NCBI GenBank assembly: GCA_030849965.1
Contig: JAVDKL010000001.1
Span: 1,594,554-1,658,553 of the forward strand
From: Schauerella fraxinea
GTDB taxonomy: Bacteria > Pseudomonadota > Gammaproteobacteria > Burkholderiales > Burkholderiaceae_B
Length of the DNA stretch: 64,000 nucleotides
Reading direction: 5' to 3'
In this document: positions 17,269-26,588 of the stretch, one piece after another
How the letters are laid out: each line of letters starts with the position of its first letter
How positions within the stretch are numbered: position 1 is the first letter of the stretch
Program-made: the position numbers and the translations under genes
The notes under the pieces: generated by a model
Seen by the model: the letters and a program-made list of their open reading frames with translations, nothing else
Databases searched by the model: none
Told to the model about the DNA's origin: nothing

Positions 17269-17454
17269 CTAGGCTTGAACAAAACCCACAACAGCCTGCG
17301 CAACGCGCAAGGCCTCCTGTTGGCCATCGCAGTTTTTCGTGCGAACGCGCATACGACCGTCCAGCGATAAGGCGTCGGCGCTCACCCAACTTATCCAGCA
17401 GAAAAACTTGCCCCGCTCTGTCTCGAACACATCGATTTTAGGATCTGCGCCCAT
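17269..17454 (-). CDS. Very small hypothetical protein
   Basis: 61 aa, starting MGADPKIDVFETERGKFFCW. The ribosome binding site is weak (GAG about 8 bases upstream). The protein has a mix of charged and hydrophobic residues and no membrane helix. It is supported mainly by its close spacing to the next minus-strand gene. Function not recognised; it could be non-coding. Confidence 0.45.
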   Translation of the reverse strand: MGADPKIDVFETERGKFFCWISWVSADALSLDGRMRVRTKNCDGQQEALRVAQAVVGFVQA

Positions 17455-17717
17455 ATCCGATCTCGTATTTTGCTTTTATCGGAGCCTACACATTTCGCCA
17501 CGCAGCACGAAGGCTAAAACGGACTAGTTTGATTGGCTAAAATGCACGATGTCGTCATTACAGTCGACCAAACGCGACGATCTTGCTGATGTCATCTCGC
17601 CCCGCACGGCAAAACTGGGCAGGGGTACCCAGAGTAAACTGCCAGGCGTTTGAGTTCATATCTTCAAATAGACAGAAGTGGCGCCCCCACACCAGCCGCC
17701 ACGAACAGGAACACGCG

Positions 17718-20057
17718 GTGCATTTCAACTTCAACACGTTTGACTGGGGTCAGACGTCGCTCGGCCCCCACGATCAATGGCCAGCCTCATTGCAGATCGC
17801 CTACGACATCATGATGTCCAGCGGTTTCGGCATGTGCATCGCCTGGGGTCCGGAAAAAACGTTGATCTACAACGAGGCCTACGCGCCCTTTCTGGGTGCC
17901 CGCCATCCGCAAGCCCTTGGCCAGCCGCTGAATGTCGTATGGCAGGAGATCTGGCCCGACATCAGCCCGCTGGTGGATCAGGTCATGACGGGCGAGTCAG
18001 TACGCTTCAACGACATGCACCTCGTCATGACGCGCAACAATTACGACGAAGACACGTACTGGACCTTCTCGTACAGCCCGCTGCGCCACGATGGTCGTGT
18101 ATGCGGGTTTCTGAATGTGGCAACGGAAACCACGCCAATGGTGCTAGCGCAACGGCGTGCCGCGCAGTATGCGGAACGAATCCAACTCGCGCTCTCGGCC
18201 GGCGCCATCATCGGCACTTGGGTGTGGGACCTGGTCGAAGACCGCTTCAGTGTGGATAAAGCCTTTGCCGAGAGCTTCGGGCTCGATCCCGCACTGGGCC
18301 GCAGCGGGCTCAGCCTCAACCAGGTCATTACCACTGTTCACCCGGACGATCGAGAAGGCCTGGTTCGCGCAATCGACGAGGCCATCCGGCGAGGCGGCGC
18401 CTACGCGCATCAGTACCGCGTACGACGCGCCGACGGCCACTATTACTGGGTCGAGGCCAATGGCCAGGTCGAGCTGGCAGCGGACGGCACCGGCACGCGC
18501 TTTCCCGGCGTATTGATCGACGTCGAAGGCCGGCGTGCCGTCGAAGCCGAACGCGATCACGCCATCGCGCGGTTGCGAACCCTGAATACCGAACTCGAAC
18601 AGAAGGTGATCGCGCAATCGCTGGCGCGTGGCCGCACGTGGCACCTCAGTCCGGATATCCTCGGTGTCATCAACGCGAGCGGGTATATCGAAGCCTCGAA
18701 TCCCGCATGGCTTACGACCTTGGGATGGCCAGAAGAGAAAGTTGCCCAATGCACGTTCTTCAGCCTGGTGCATCCCGACGATGAAGCAGCCACCCGCCGC
18801 GCCTGGAATGAAACCGTCGAAACCGGCCAGTCATCGCTCGCCATCGAAAATCGGCTTCAGCATCGCGATGGCGGCTGGCGCTGGCTTTCCTGGGTTGCCG
18901 TGCGCGACGACACCAAAATCTATTGCTCGGCCCGCGATGTGACGGCAGAACGCAAGCGTCAGGCCGAACTCGTCAAGCGCACCGCCGAACGCGATCGCCT
19001 GTGGGAGCGCACCAACGACTTGATGGGCACCGCCGGCCTGGACGGATTCATACGCGCCGTCAACCCTGCCTGTACCGCCCTGCTCGGCTGGAGCGAGGCT
19101 GAGCTTTTCGATCGTCCGTTCATGACACTCATCGATCCCGAGGATCACGCGGTCACCAACGAGGCACTCCGCCGTCTGGCCATGGGCCAGGAGATCACGG
19201 GGTTCATGAATCGCTTCATTGCCAAGGATGGCACGCGGCGCTCGATTACCTGGACGGCCAACCCCGCCGACAACATGGAGGCGTTTTTTGCCGTAGGGCG
19301 CGATGTGACCGATCAACTCGCCGCTGAAGCCTCGCTGCGCCAAGCGCAAAAAATGGAAGCCGTCGGTCAACTCACCGGCGGCATCGCGCACGACTTCAAC
19401 AATCTGTTGGCCGGCATCACCGGCGCGCTCGAATTGATGGGCGTGCGGATGAAACAGGGGCGCCTGCAGGATCTCGAAAAATACCGCATCGCTGCGCACG
19501 ACGCGGCCGCGCGCGCAGCCTTGCTGACGCATCGCCTGTTGGCATTTTCACGGCGCCAACCGCTTACGCCGAAGGTGTCCGACCTGAACGACGTGATCGA
19601 CGGCATGCTCGAGCTCATCCAGCACAGCATGACGTCTGCGATCGCGATCGAATGTCGGCCGGCGTCGAACCTATGGGCCGCTGTGGTCGACGTTTCGCAG
19701 TTCGAAAACGCGCTACTCAATCTTTGCATCAATGCCCGGGACGCCATGCCGGATGGCGGACGCATCATTATCGAAACCGGGAATCAATCCGTACCTGCCG
19801 ATTTCGCGCAGGATCTGGAGATTGCCGAAGGCGACTACGTGGTGATGACGGTAAGCGATACGGGATCGGGAATGTCGCCCGACATCGTGGCGAAGGTCTT
19901 CGAGCCGTTTTTCACCACCAAGCCCATCGGTAAGGGAACGGGTCTGGGGCTGTCGATGATCTATGGATTCGTCAAGCAATCCAATGGTCAAGTCACCATT
20001 TCTTCCACAGCGGGGATTGGCACGCAGGTGCGGATTTATCTTCCTCGCCATCAATAA
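17718..20057 (+). CDS. PAS-domain sensor histidine kinase (soluble)
   Basis: About 779 aa from a GTG with AGGA 7 bases upstream; an in-frame ATG at 17589 would add 43 residues without domain similarity or a Shine-Dalgarno. The N-terminal region [19 protein letters not shown] to ATETT is the GAF/PAS-like sensor seen in many soluble kinases ([18 protein letters not shown]). Three PAS domains follow (about 150-285, 305-430 and 440-560). Next is a HisKA domain with the H-box [13 protein letters not shown] (His558), and an HATPase domain with [18 protein letters not shown] and [13 protein letters not shown]. It has no membrane helices and no receiver domain. No response regulator gene is adjacent, so it is an orphan. 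Possibly a light, redox or stress sensor; the signal is unknown. Confidence 0.9.
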   Translation: MHFNFNTFDWGQTSLGPHDQWPASLQIAYDIMMSSGFGMCIAWGPEKTLIYNEAYAPFLGARHPQALGQPLNVVWQEIWPDISPLVDQVMTGESVRFNDMHLVMTRNNYDEDTYWTFSYSPLRHDGRVCGFLNVATETTPMVLAQRRAAQYAERIQLALSAGAIIGTWVWDLVEDRFSVDKAFAESFGLDPALGRSGLSLNQVITTVHPDDREGLVRAIDEAIRRGGAYAHQYRVRRADGHYYWVEANGQVELAADGTGTRFPGVLIDVEGRRAVEAERDHAIARLRTLNTELEQKVIAQSLARGRTWHLSPDILGVINASGYIEASNPAWLTTLGWPEEKVAQCTFFSLVHPDDEAATRRAWNETVETGQSSLAIENRLQHRDGGWRWLSWVAVRDDTKIYCSARDVTAERKRQAELVKRTAERDRLWERTNDLMGTAGLDGFIRAVNPACTALLGWSEAELFDRPFMTLIDPEDHAVTNEALRRLAMGQEITGFMNRFIAKDGTRRSITWTANPADNMEAFFAVGRDVTDQLAAEASLRQAQKMEAVGQLTGGIAHDFNNLLAGITGALELMGVRMKQGRLQDLEKYRIAAHDAAARAALLTHRLLAFSRRQPLTPKVSDLNDVIDGMLELIQHSMTSAIAIECRPASNLWAAVVDVSQFENALLNLCINARDAMPDGGRIIIETGNQSVPADFAQDLEIAEGDYVVMTVSDTGSGMSPDIVAKVFEPFFTTKPIGKGTGLGLSMIYGFVKQSNGQVTISSTAGIGTQVRIYLPRHQ

Positions 20058-20315
20058 GCAGACAGGCGCGCAGGCTAGCCTTTCGACTTGCGTACGCGCC
20101 GCCGCGAAGCACGTACAACGGGTCGGACACAGCGTGATACGATTAGTTTTGGGTGTCTGATTCGCGCCATTGCGAACGGGCAGGTTCATGCGCTTGGTCG
20201 GGCCGCCGCGCGGAGCTTTGACGCCCATGCCCTATCTTGCCCCTGCCCATCATCAGGGTGGCGCCCATCCCTATCGCACGCCTAGACCCGTATTCGCGCG
20301 TCTGCACCCCCCGTT

Positions 20316-20645
20316 ATGTCAAGGTCCATGAACCTCGCATTCTGGTTGGTGCTTGCCGGCGTGTGGCTCGCATGCATGCTGCTTATCTGGCTCCTGCTTT
20401 GGCATAGCGGTAGACGTGAGCAAGCGATGTTGCGCATTCGCCTTCAGCGCGTGACCCATCCCGGTGTGTCGATCACCGGGCACGGTTTTCATTTCATTCG
20501 CTACACACGCTCCCAATCGAACTGCATCGAGTATTTCGCACTGCGGCGCGCAAAGCGCTACCGCTTGCGCGCATTGCGGTTGGAGAAAGACGTGGTCGTG
20601 CTGGAACATGGATCGGCACGATCGTTCGATTGGCTGCGTTGGTAG
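20316..20645 (+). CDS. Putative small single-pass membrane protein
   Basis: 109 aa with one strong membrane helix (about residues 8-30, LAFWLVLAGVWLACMLLIWL) followed by a basic cytoplasmic-type tail. A second ATG at 20328 has AAGG just before it but too close for a good site. It sits 21 bases upstream of nhaA and could be co-transcribed. I do not recognise a family. The 258 bases before it (20058-20315) contain nothing I can support. Confidence 0.5.
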   Translation: MSRSMNLAFWLVLAGVWLACMLLIWLLLWHSGRREQAMLRIRLQRVTHPGVSITGHGFHFIRYTRSQSNCIEYFALRRAKRYRLRALRLEKDVVVLEHGSARSFDWLRW

Positions 20646-20666
20646 CCTCCTTTCAAGGTTAGTTCT

Positions 20667-21869
20667 ATGAAGAACGGCAACTTTGCCGGCCGCCTGTGGG
20701 CGGTCTATGGCGCAATGCGCGCCTTCGTCCAATCGCAAGCCGCCGGCGGCATCATTCTGATGGCAGTCGCGGCGTTGGCCCTTCTGGTGGCAAACAGCCC
20801 CGCGGCACCGCTCTACTTCGGCACGCTATCGCGCGATGTCGCCGGACTCAGCGTGCTGCACTGGATCAACGATGCGTTGATGGCGATTTTCTTCCTGTTG
20901 GTCGGTCTGGAAATCAAACGGGAACTGCTTCTGGGTCAACTGTCGACCTGGTCACAGCGGGCACTGCCGGGATTTGCCGCATTGGGAGGAATGGTTGTTC
21001 CTGCGATCGTTTACCTATCGGTCAACCTGGGAACCAACGGATCGCCGACGGGCTGGGCCATTCCGGCTGCCACGGATATTGCTTTTGCCTTGGGCGTGCT
21101 TTCATTGCTCGGGCCCCGCGTACCGATCTCGCTCAAGATATTCTTGACCGCACTTGCCATCATCGACGATCTCGGCGCGGTGCTGATCATTGCCGCCTTC
21201 TACACGGCCGACGTCAATCTTGTCGCGTTAGCCGGTGCGGCCCTGGGAACAGCCGTGCTGGTGGGGATGAACCGCGGTGGCGTGCGTCGCCTGCTGCCCT
21301 ATGCAGTGGTCGGCACGGTGCTGTGGTTCTGCTTCTTGAAGTCGGGCGTCCACGCCACGCTGGCCGGTGTGGTCTTGGCGTTGACCGTGCCGTTGAAGCT
21401 CCCCGCCGCCAACACCTCCGACGTGGCTCCCCTCCTGCGTCTCGAGCATGCGCTGGTGCCGTGGGTAACGTTCCTGATCATTCCGCTCTTCGGCTTCGCG
21501 AACGCCGGCGTGTCGTTTGCAGGCGTGTCGTTGGAAAGTCTGCGCGATCCCGTGCCAATGGGAGTGGCACTGGGCCTCTTCGTGGGCAAACAGGTCGGCG
21601 TCTTCGGCTTCGCCACGATCGCCATCCGACTACGGCTGGCGGTGATGCCCGCAGGCGCCAATGGCGTACAACTTTACGGCATCGCGCTGCTGTGCGGTAT
21701 CGGGTTCACGATGAGCCTGTTCATCGGCCTGCTGGCGTTTGCCAACGCACCGGCGCTCCAGGATGCCACCAAACTGGGCGTCCTGCTGGGCTCCGTCACC
21801 TCGGCGGTGTGCGGTGCGCTGCTGCTGCGATGGCGGTCGGCGCCAACGGCTGAATCACGTCGAGGCTGA
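20667..21869 (+). CDS. nhaA: Na+/H+ antiporter NhaA
   Basis: 400 aa inner-membrane antiporter that exchanges sodium (or lithium) for protons in pH and salt homeostasis. About 12 membrane helices are visible. Family marks include [19 protein letters not shown] and the ion-binding aspartate pair IIDDLG (Asp167-Asp168, equivalent to E. coli Asp163-Asp164). The C-terminal part is [15 protein letters not shown]. The start ATG has AAGG about 9 bases upstream. Its end overlaps by 15 bases the end of the convergent kinase gene. Confidence 0.96.
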   Translation: MKNGNFAGRLWAVYGAMRAFVQSQAAGGIILMAVAALALLVANSPAAPLYFGTLSRDVAGLSVLHWINDALMAIFFLLVGLEIKRELLLGQLSTWSQRALPGFAALGGMVVPAIVYLSVNLGTNGSPTGWAIPAATDIAFALGVLSLLGPRVPISLKIFLTALAIIDDLGAVLIIAAFYTADVNLVALAGAALGTAVLVGMNRGGVRRLLPYAVVGTVLWFCFLKSGVHATLAGVVLALTVPLKLPAANTSDVAPLLRLEHALVPWVTFLIIPLFGFANAGVSFAGVSLESLRDPVPMGVALGLFVGKQVGVFGFATIAIRLRLAVMPAGANGVQLYGIALLCGIGFTMSLFIGLLAFANAPALQDATKLGVLLGSVTSAVCGALLLRWRSAPTAESRRG

Positions 21870-23210
21870 TCGCCCGGCGCGAGTCGGCATCGTCTGCAAT
21901 GGCGATGCCGGCGCACGGCGCAGCGTCGCGCTGAACCCGATGACGCGGCCTTCGTCGAGCCGATTCTGGAACTGCACCTGCAGGCCATGCAGATGCGCGA
22001 TGCGATGCGCGATCGACAACCCCAGTCCGCTGCCGCTCTCCCGCTGCCCGGCGAGCCGGAAAAACCGGTCGCCGAGTCGGCCTATCGCGGCGGGGTCGAC
22101 GCCCGGTCCCTGATCGTCGACGGCAATGGCGTCCGCGCTGAAGCGCAACGCAACCACGCCGCCTGCGGGGCCATAGCGCACGGCATTGTCCAGGAGATTG
22201 CGAAGCATCAGCCCCAGGAGATACTCATTTCCCACGAGCGGCAGCGGCGCCACGCCTGCCGCCGGCCAGCGCATTTCGACATCGACATCCTTGCGGCGCG
22301 CCAGCGCCAATGAATCCGACAGCGCCTCCTGAGCAATATGGGGCCAATCCACTTCGTCACCGAAGCCTGACTGCACCGCACTTTCCAGTCGCGCCATCGC
22401 CAGCAATTGCGACACCAGACGATTCAGACGCTCAATGCCCGCTTCCATATTGGCCTGCGCATGGGCACGCTCGGCCGGGTCTGTTGCCCGCTGCGCCACA
22501 TCCCACTGCGACTGCAGCGCAGCCAAAGGGGTACGGAGTTCATGCGCGGCATCGGCCGTCAAACGGCGTTCGTGTTCGATCGCACTTGCCACACGTGCCA
22601 GGAGTTGATTCATCGCCTGCACGAGCGGCCGAAGTTCCCCTGGCGCGACGGAAGCATCGAGAGGAATCGGATCTTCGGGATCCCGCTGCGCGATTTGTTC
22701 AGACAAGTCACGCACAGGTCGCAGAGCATGACGCACGGCCCAGATCATCAACCCCAACAACACGGGCAGACCGAACAACCAGGGAAGCGCCTGCCCGACC
22801 AGGTACGACTCGACCAGCTCTTCGCGCTCGCCCAGGCGTTGCCCGACGGCCACGCGCCAGCCATTGGACGCATTCTGCAAGTAATACAACCGCCATGGCA
22901 CGCCATCGATCATGGTGGCATTGAATCCATCTGCACCAGGCAACGCAGGCAGCCGATCGCCATCGGGATCGACGTGCAGTTGCCGCCCGTTTGGCGCCCA
23001 GGCCGACACCGCCAGATCGGCCAGCCCCGCCTCGCCCAGATTCCCCGGCGGCACGTTTTCCACCGGCGTCAGATCTCCCACGCGGCGATCGTCAAGCAAC
23101 GGCAAGAGCGCACGCATGTGCTGGGCGAGCCGAACCATATCGGTGTCGTACAGTTCGTTGATCTCATGCTGGGCGCGCCAGTAGGTAACGCCAAGCGTCG
23201 AAACTCGCAA
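21855..23210 (-). CDS. QseC/TctE-type sensor histidine kinase, apparently 5'-truncated and orphan
   Basis: 451 aa from a TTG; no ATG or GTG precedes it before an in-frame stop at 23268. It keeps the periplasmic-type region ([20 protein letters not shown]), membrane helix 2 (about 142-165), a HAMP linker ([20 protein letters not shown]), and the H-box [16 protein letters not shown]. The N, G1 and G2 boxes are also present ([26 protein letters not shown]). QseC-family kinases begin with a cytoplasmic tail and membrane helix 1; both are missing here. Upstream, after only 67 bases, is a quinone reductase gene instead of the usual response regulator. The likely history is a deletion that removed the regulator and the kinase's first helix, so this may be a pseudogene. 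Confidence 0.8.
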   Translation of the reverse strand: MRVSTLGVTYWRAQHEINELYDTDMVRLAQHMRALLPLLDDRRVGDLTPVENVPPGNLGEAGLADLAVSAWAPNGRQLHVDPDGDRLPALPGADGFNATMIDGVPWRLYYLQNASNGWRVAVGQRLGEREELVESYLVGQALPWLFGLPVLLGLMIWAVRHALRPVRDLSEQIAQRDPEDPIPLDASVAPGELRPLVQAMNQLLARVASAIEHERRLTADAAHELRTPLAALQSQWDVAQRATDPAERAHAQANMEAGIERLNRLVSQLLAMARLESAVQSGFGDEVDWPHIAQEALSDSLALARRKDVDVEMRWPAAGVAPLPLVGNEYLLGLMLRNLLDNAVRYGPAGGVVALRFSADAIAVDDQGPGVDPAAIGRLGDRFFRLAGQRESGSGLGLSIAHRIAHLHGLQVQFQNRLDEGRVIGFSATLRRAPASPLQTMPTRAGRSAST

Positions 23211-23277
23211 GACGTTTATTGGACGCTTATCCGCGTAAACCGTGCCGGCATTGCGGTGGCGGTCACCTCATCGATGC

Positions 23278-24267
23278 TCAAATCCAGACCACTTCCTTGC
23301 CAATCTGCTGTCGCGCTTCGATGCGCGCATGCGCCGGGATGACACTTTGCAAGCCATGCAGTGCGTTGAAATCGATCGTCAGATCGCCTTCCCGGATGGC
23401 CGTAAACACTGCATCGGCGCGCGCCTGCACCACCTGTCCATTCTGCATGTGATCGGCAAGCCGGGGACGCGTCAAGAACAACGACCCGCTCTCACCCAGT
23501 TCGATCGGATCCAGATCCTGCAAAGATCCCGACACCGATCCGTAGTTCACGACCAAACCGCGGGTTTTGGTGGCGCGAAAGCTGTGTCTCAGCGTGGTGC
23601 GGCCCACCGCATCAAATACAACATCCACGCCTTGACCATCGGTGGCGTCGCGCACGGCATCGGCGAACGCGCCATCGTCGTAGGGCAACACGATATCTGC
23701 GCCGCGCGCCCGTGCCACGTCGCGCTTTGCCGCATCGCTCGCGGTAGCGATCACCATGGCGCCTTTGCGTTTCGCCATCTGCACCAGCAACTGGCCGATG
23801 CTGCCCGCCGCGGCATGAACGAGGCATGTACTGCCGGATGCCAACCGGGCCACGTCCTCCACCAGATAATGCGCGGTCGACCCTTGAAAGATGGCGGCGG
23901 CCGCGAGATCGTAGCCCACGTCATCGCCCAGCTTTGCGGCGCGGGCGGCCGGAATCGACACGTACTCCGCATGACTGCCCCACGAAATGCACCAGGCCAC
24001 ACGGTCGCCCACGGCATAGCCGGTCACGCCCTCGCCCACCTCAACAACGTCGCCCGCTCCTTCCATGCCGAGTGTAATCGGCAGCCGGACGGGGTAAGTG
24101 CGCGAGTTCGCATACTTGCCCTGACGCGTATGAATATCCATGAAGTTGATGCCGGCACAGCGCACGCGAACGAGGAGATGGCCCGCCTCGATTACCGGGA
24201 CCGGCGCATCCTGCTCGAGATGAACAACCTCTGGACCGCCGTATGTCGTGATGGCAAGCGCTTTCAT
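23278..24267 (-). CDS. NADPH:quinone oxidoreductase / zeta-crystallin-like MDR protein
   Basis: 329 aa of the medium-chain reductase superfamily, quinone reductase branch (no zinc-site cysteines). The start MKALAITTYGGPEVVHLEQ is typical. It contains GMEGAGDVVEVGEGVTGYAVGD and the nucleotide-binding stretch VHAAAGSIGQLLVQMAK, where AAGSIG replaces the usual AAGGVG. It is a cytoplasmic NADPH-dependent reductase of quinones or enones; the exact substrate cannot be read. The ribosome binding site is weak. It lies directly upstream of the truncated kinase. Confidence 0.9.
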   Translation of the reverse strand: MKALAITTYGGPEVVHLEQDAPVPVIEAGHLLVRVRCAGINFMDIHTRQGKYANSRTYPVRLPITLGMEGAGDVVEVGEGVTGYAVGDRVAWCISWGSHAEYVSIPAARAAKLGDDVGYDLAAAAIFQGSTAHYLVEDVARLASGSTCLVHAAAGSIGQLLVQMAKRKGAMVIATASDAAKRDVARARGADIVLPYDDGAFADAVRDATDGQGVDVVFDAVGRTTLRHSFRATKTRGLVVNYGSVSGSLQDLDPIELGESGSLFLTRPRLADHMQNGQVVQARADAVFTAIREGDLTIDFNALHGLQSVIPAHARIEARQQIGKEVVWI

Positions 24268-24363
24268 GGTAATGGATACCTGGTTGAGAGGGTCGCATAT
24301 CGAACGACATTCACATCGCCAAATGCGACGAACATGCTCGGCGCAATGCCAAAGCGTGACGAT

Positions 24364-25323
24364 CTACCGTGGCGGCTTCGTGCCATCAGGTGTCTCTTGG
24401 CCTTGTTGCTTCTGCGCTTCTTCCACGAGTTTCATCAGCACGGCATGACCATCTTCGTCATTGCGCCGGCGAAACACGTCGTTCATGACGGCAAGTTTGG
24501 CGCGGCCCGCGGCGCTGTCGTAGAAGGCGGCCAGATCCGCCACGTCCTGCGCCGGCAATTCAGACAGTATTGCCTGACGACGCATTCGCAACGCGGTTTC
24601 GCGAAAGCTGCGCTGCAAGAGCGGTATATGTTGAACATCATTTTCAGCGCTGCGCGTGGTGGCGATGATGGAGGCCACTCCCGCGTCGAGTTCGGCGTGG
24701 CTCAACTGGCCCAGTTCGCTTCTGCTTCCCGCGATGCGCGCTTCATATACCCACTTGAATCGCTGCGCGGTAAGCAACGTCTCGCCGCCAAAGGCTGGCG
24801 CAACCATGTTTTGCGCGAGGCGGGCGATGACTGCCTTATCTGGACGACCGTCTATTTTGGCCTGAATTTCCAGATCCTTCGCTTGAAGGGCTTCGAAGCT
24901 CAGGGCGGCAAACGCATCGTCCGCCGCGCGCAGGCGAGAGGCGATACCCGGCAGTCGATCATGGCCAACCTCGTCGTCGACCGCCTTCAACCCGTCGCGA
25001 ATCTGCGCCATGGTTTTGTTGACGTCGTAAAGCTGCTCGGCGATCTCGCCACCATGCTTGGCGAGAGCGGGAATCGCTTCCCTCTCACGCACTTCGATCA
25101 AAGGCCAATCCAGCGTTCGCGCCACAACGGGCATTTGCCGATAGAACTGCTCAGGTTGCTCGATGCGCAACAAGGCATCGTCTGTTTGCTGGCTGGCGAC
25201 CGACTGTCCGGCGACGGTAGCGAGGCACATCCCGACAAGGGTGATGGCGATGGAATGACGCCAACGGACTGGAACGGAAATGACAGGAAAAGCTGCGGAT
25301 AAAAGGCGTTTCGAATACAACAT
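24364..25323 (-). CDS. Secreted/periplasmic protein, DUF2059-like C-terminus
   Basis: 319 aa with a long N-terminal signal (hydrophobic IAITLVGMCLATVAGQSVAS near residues 25-44). The mature part is helical and charged. The C-terminal portion, with LPAQDVADLAAFYDSAAGRAKLAVM, resembles the DUF2059 helical domain of small periplasmic proteins of unknown role. No catalytic motif is seen. It stands alone, with about 96 bases to the quinone reductase gene downstream. Confidence 0.7.
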   Translation of the reverse strand: MLYSKRLLSAAFPVISVPVRWRHSIAITLVGMCLATVAGQSVASQQTDDALLRIEQPEQFYRQMPVVARTLDWPLIEVREREAIPALAKHGGEIAEQLYDVNKTMAQIRDGLKAVDDEVGHDRLPGIASRLRAADDAFAALSFEALQAKDLEIQAKIDGRPDKAVIARLAQNMVAPAFGGETLLTAQRFKWVYEARIAGSRSELGQLSHAELDAGVASIIATTRSAENDVQHIPLLQRSFRETALRMRRQAILSELPAQDVADLAAFYDSAAGRAKLAVMNDVFRRRNDEDGHAVLMKLVEEAQKQQGQETPDGTKPPR

Positions 25324-25372
25324 CTTGTTCTCTGGATGACCCCGGTACGTCGCACACTTTCGCGGGCAAATC

Positions 25373-26587
25373 TTAACAGGGCGCGCGGCGTTCGTTTGCG
25401 CTGCTATCGCGCAGTATCGGACTGCGTTTCAAGTCATTGGCACCTGGCCTGAATGAAGGCCGCTGCGGCAGCCGTTCGGCAAGTGAGTCGAAGCGGGCCC
25501 GTTGCAGCGCGATTTCTTCCGCCAGCGGCTGGTGAACGGGGCGCTCGCCGGCGCCATCGGGATATCCCAGCAAACCCGTTTCGCAATGCCGATCGTCGCC
25601 CCAGCCTGGATAATCGGTGATCGGATATACACAAATGCCCGTCAGCACGACGCCTGCAGTCATGGCGGCAAACGCTTCATCGCATACATACCGAAACCAA
25701 GGCAATCGCTCGTCGCCCTCCGCGCCAGTCTCCGAAATCAAAATGGGTTTTCCGTAGCGTTGAAAAATCTCCTGAAGAATATGCCTGAGCGGCCGGTACG
25801 CGGGCGAGCCGCGCGAGATGCACTCGCCGCCCCAAAACCACTGGTTTTGCGGATAGAAATTCACGCCGATTACATCCAGACAGGCATCATGCCCCCCAAG
25901 CTCCGGGCATGATCGTCCCGTAAGCATGTCGCAGGCTTCGTACTGCAATGCATCGAAGCACCGCGCGATGTCGATATCATCCGCCGATTGCGCGGCGACG
26001 TGGATAGCGGGCTCCGCGCTGATGAACGTCGCCCCACGGTCGACTTCTTTTATGGCTGCGATTGCCGCGAGATTAGCGCATACGAGCTGCCGCTTCAGCT
26101 CGGCGCCTCGCCCATGGGTGCCGGGCCCAAAGTGATTGACGTCGCCCCCGGCCCAGGCCCAGTACGAGATTTCGTTGATGGGACAGAATATCGACGAGTG
26201 ACCCGAAACGCGCTGGATCACGATGGCCGCCTCACGAGCAAAGGCAGCGAAGCGCTCGGGAAATTCGTCCGACCACACGTCAAGATGCATCGGGATGCCG
26301 TAATGACAAAGATCCCACATCACTTGAACCCCGGCCTGGGTCGCTGCCCGCACGGTGGGTAGCGCACTACCCCAGTCGTACTGCCCAGGCGCAGTCTCGA
26401 TAAGATGCCAGCATATGCCGTCGCGAACCGTGCGAATGCCATGTGCCGCGACTGCCGCAAAATCCTGTGAAGGGTGATAGGCGTGCCCAGTCGACGCGCT
26501 GAGATCCAGGCGGCTGCCATCCGGCCAAAGGTGGCTGCCGCACTCGAAGCCGCCTTGAATGAAGCTTCGGAATCGCGCAACTGCCAC
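25373..26587 (-). CDS. GH1-like (clan GH-A) glycoside hydrolase
   Basis: 404 aa from the GTG that begins one base after the stop of the upstream fusion gene; the open frame continues upstream but there it only shadows that gene. The fold signs are a (beta/alpha)8 hydrolase of clan GH-A, close to beta-glucosidases. The acid/base Glu lies in FCPINEISYWAWAGGD and the nucleophile Glu in KPILISETGAEGDER. No signal peptide, so it is cytoplasmic. It is tightly coupled to the glycosyltransferase/galactofuranose-precursor gene, so it may act on a glycan or glycolipid intermediate made there; that is inference. Confidence 0.8.
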   Translation of the reverse strand: MAVARFRSFIQGGFECGSHLWPDGSRLDLSASTGHAYHPSQDFAAVAAHGIRTVRDGICWHLIETAPGQYDWGSALPTVRAATQAGVQVMWDLCHYGIPMHLDVWSDEFPERFAAFAREAAIVIQRVSGHSSIFCPINEISYWAWAGGDVNHFGPGTHGRGAELKRQLVCANLAAIAAIKEVDRGATFISAEPAIHVAAQSADDIDIARCFDALQYEACDMLTGRSCPELGGHDACLDVIGVNFYPQNQWFWGGECISRGSPAYRPLRHILQEIFQRYGKPILISETGAEGDERLPWFRYVCDEAFAAMTAGVVLTGICVYPITDYPGWGDDRHCETGLLGYPDGAGERPVHQPLAEEIALQRARFDSLAERLPQRPSFRPGANDLKRSPILRDSSANERRAPC

Positions 26588-26588
26588 C

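Noticed and set aside
20058-20666. A possible leader riboswitch before nhaA (lithium/sodium nhaA-I or nhaA-II type)
   Set aside because: I could not identify conserved motifs with confidence; a covariance-model search would decide.
23242-25302. A very long (686 codons) plus-strand open frame
   Set aside because: It is antisense to the quinone reductase and DUF2059-like genes, whose proteins are recognisable; long antisense frames are common in GC-rich DNA.
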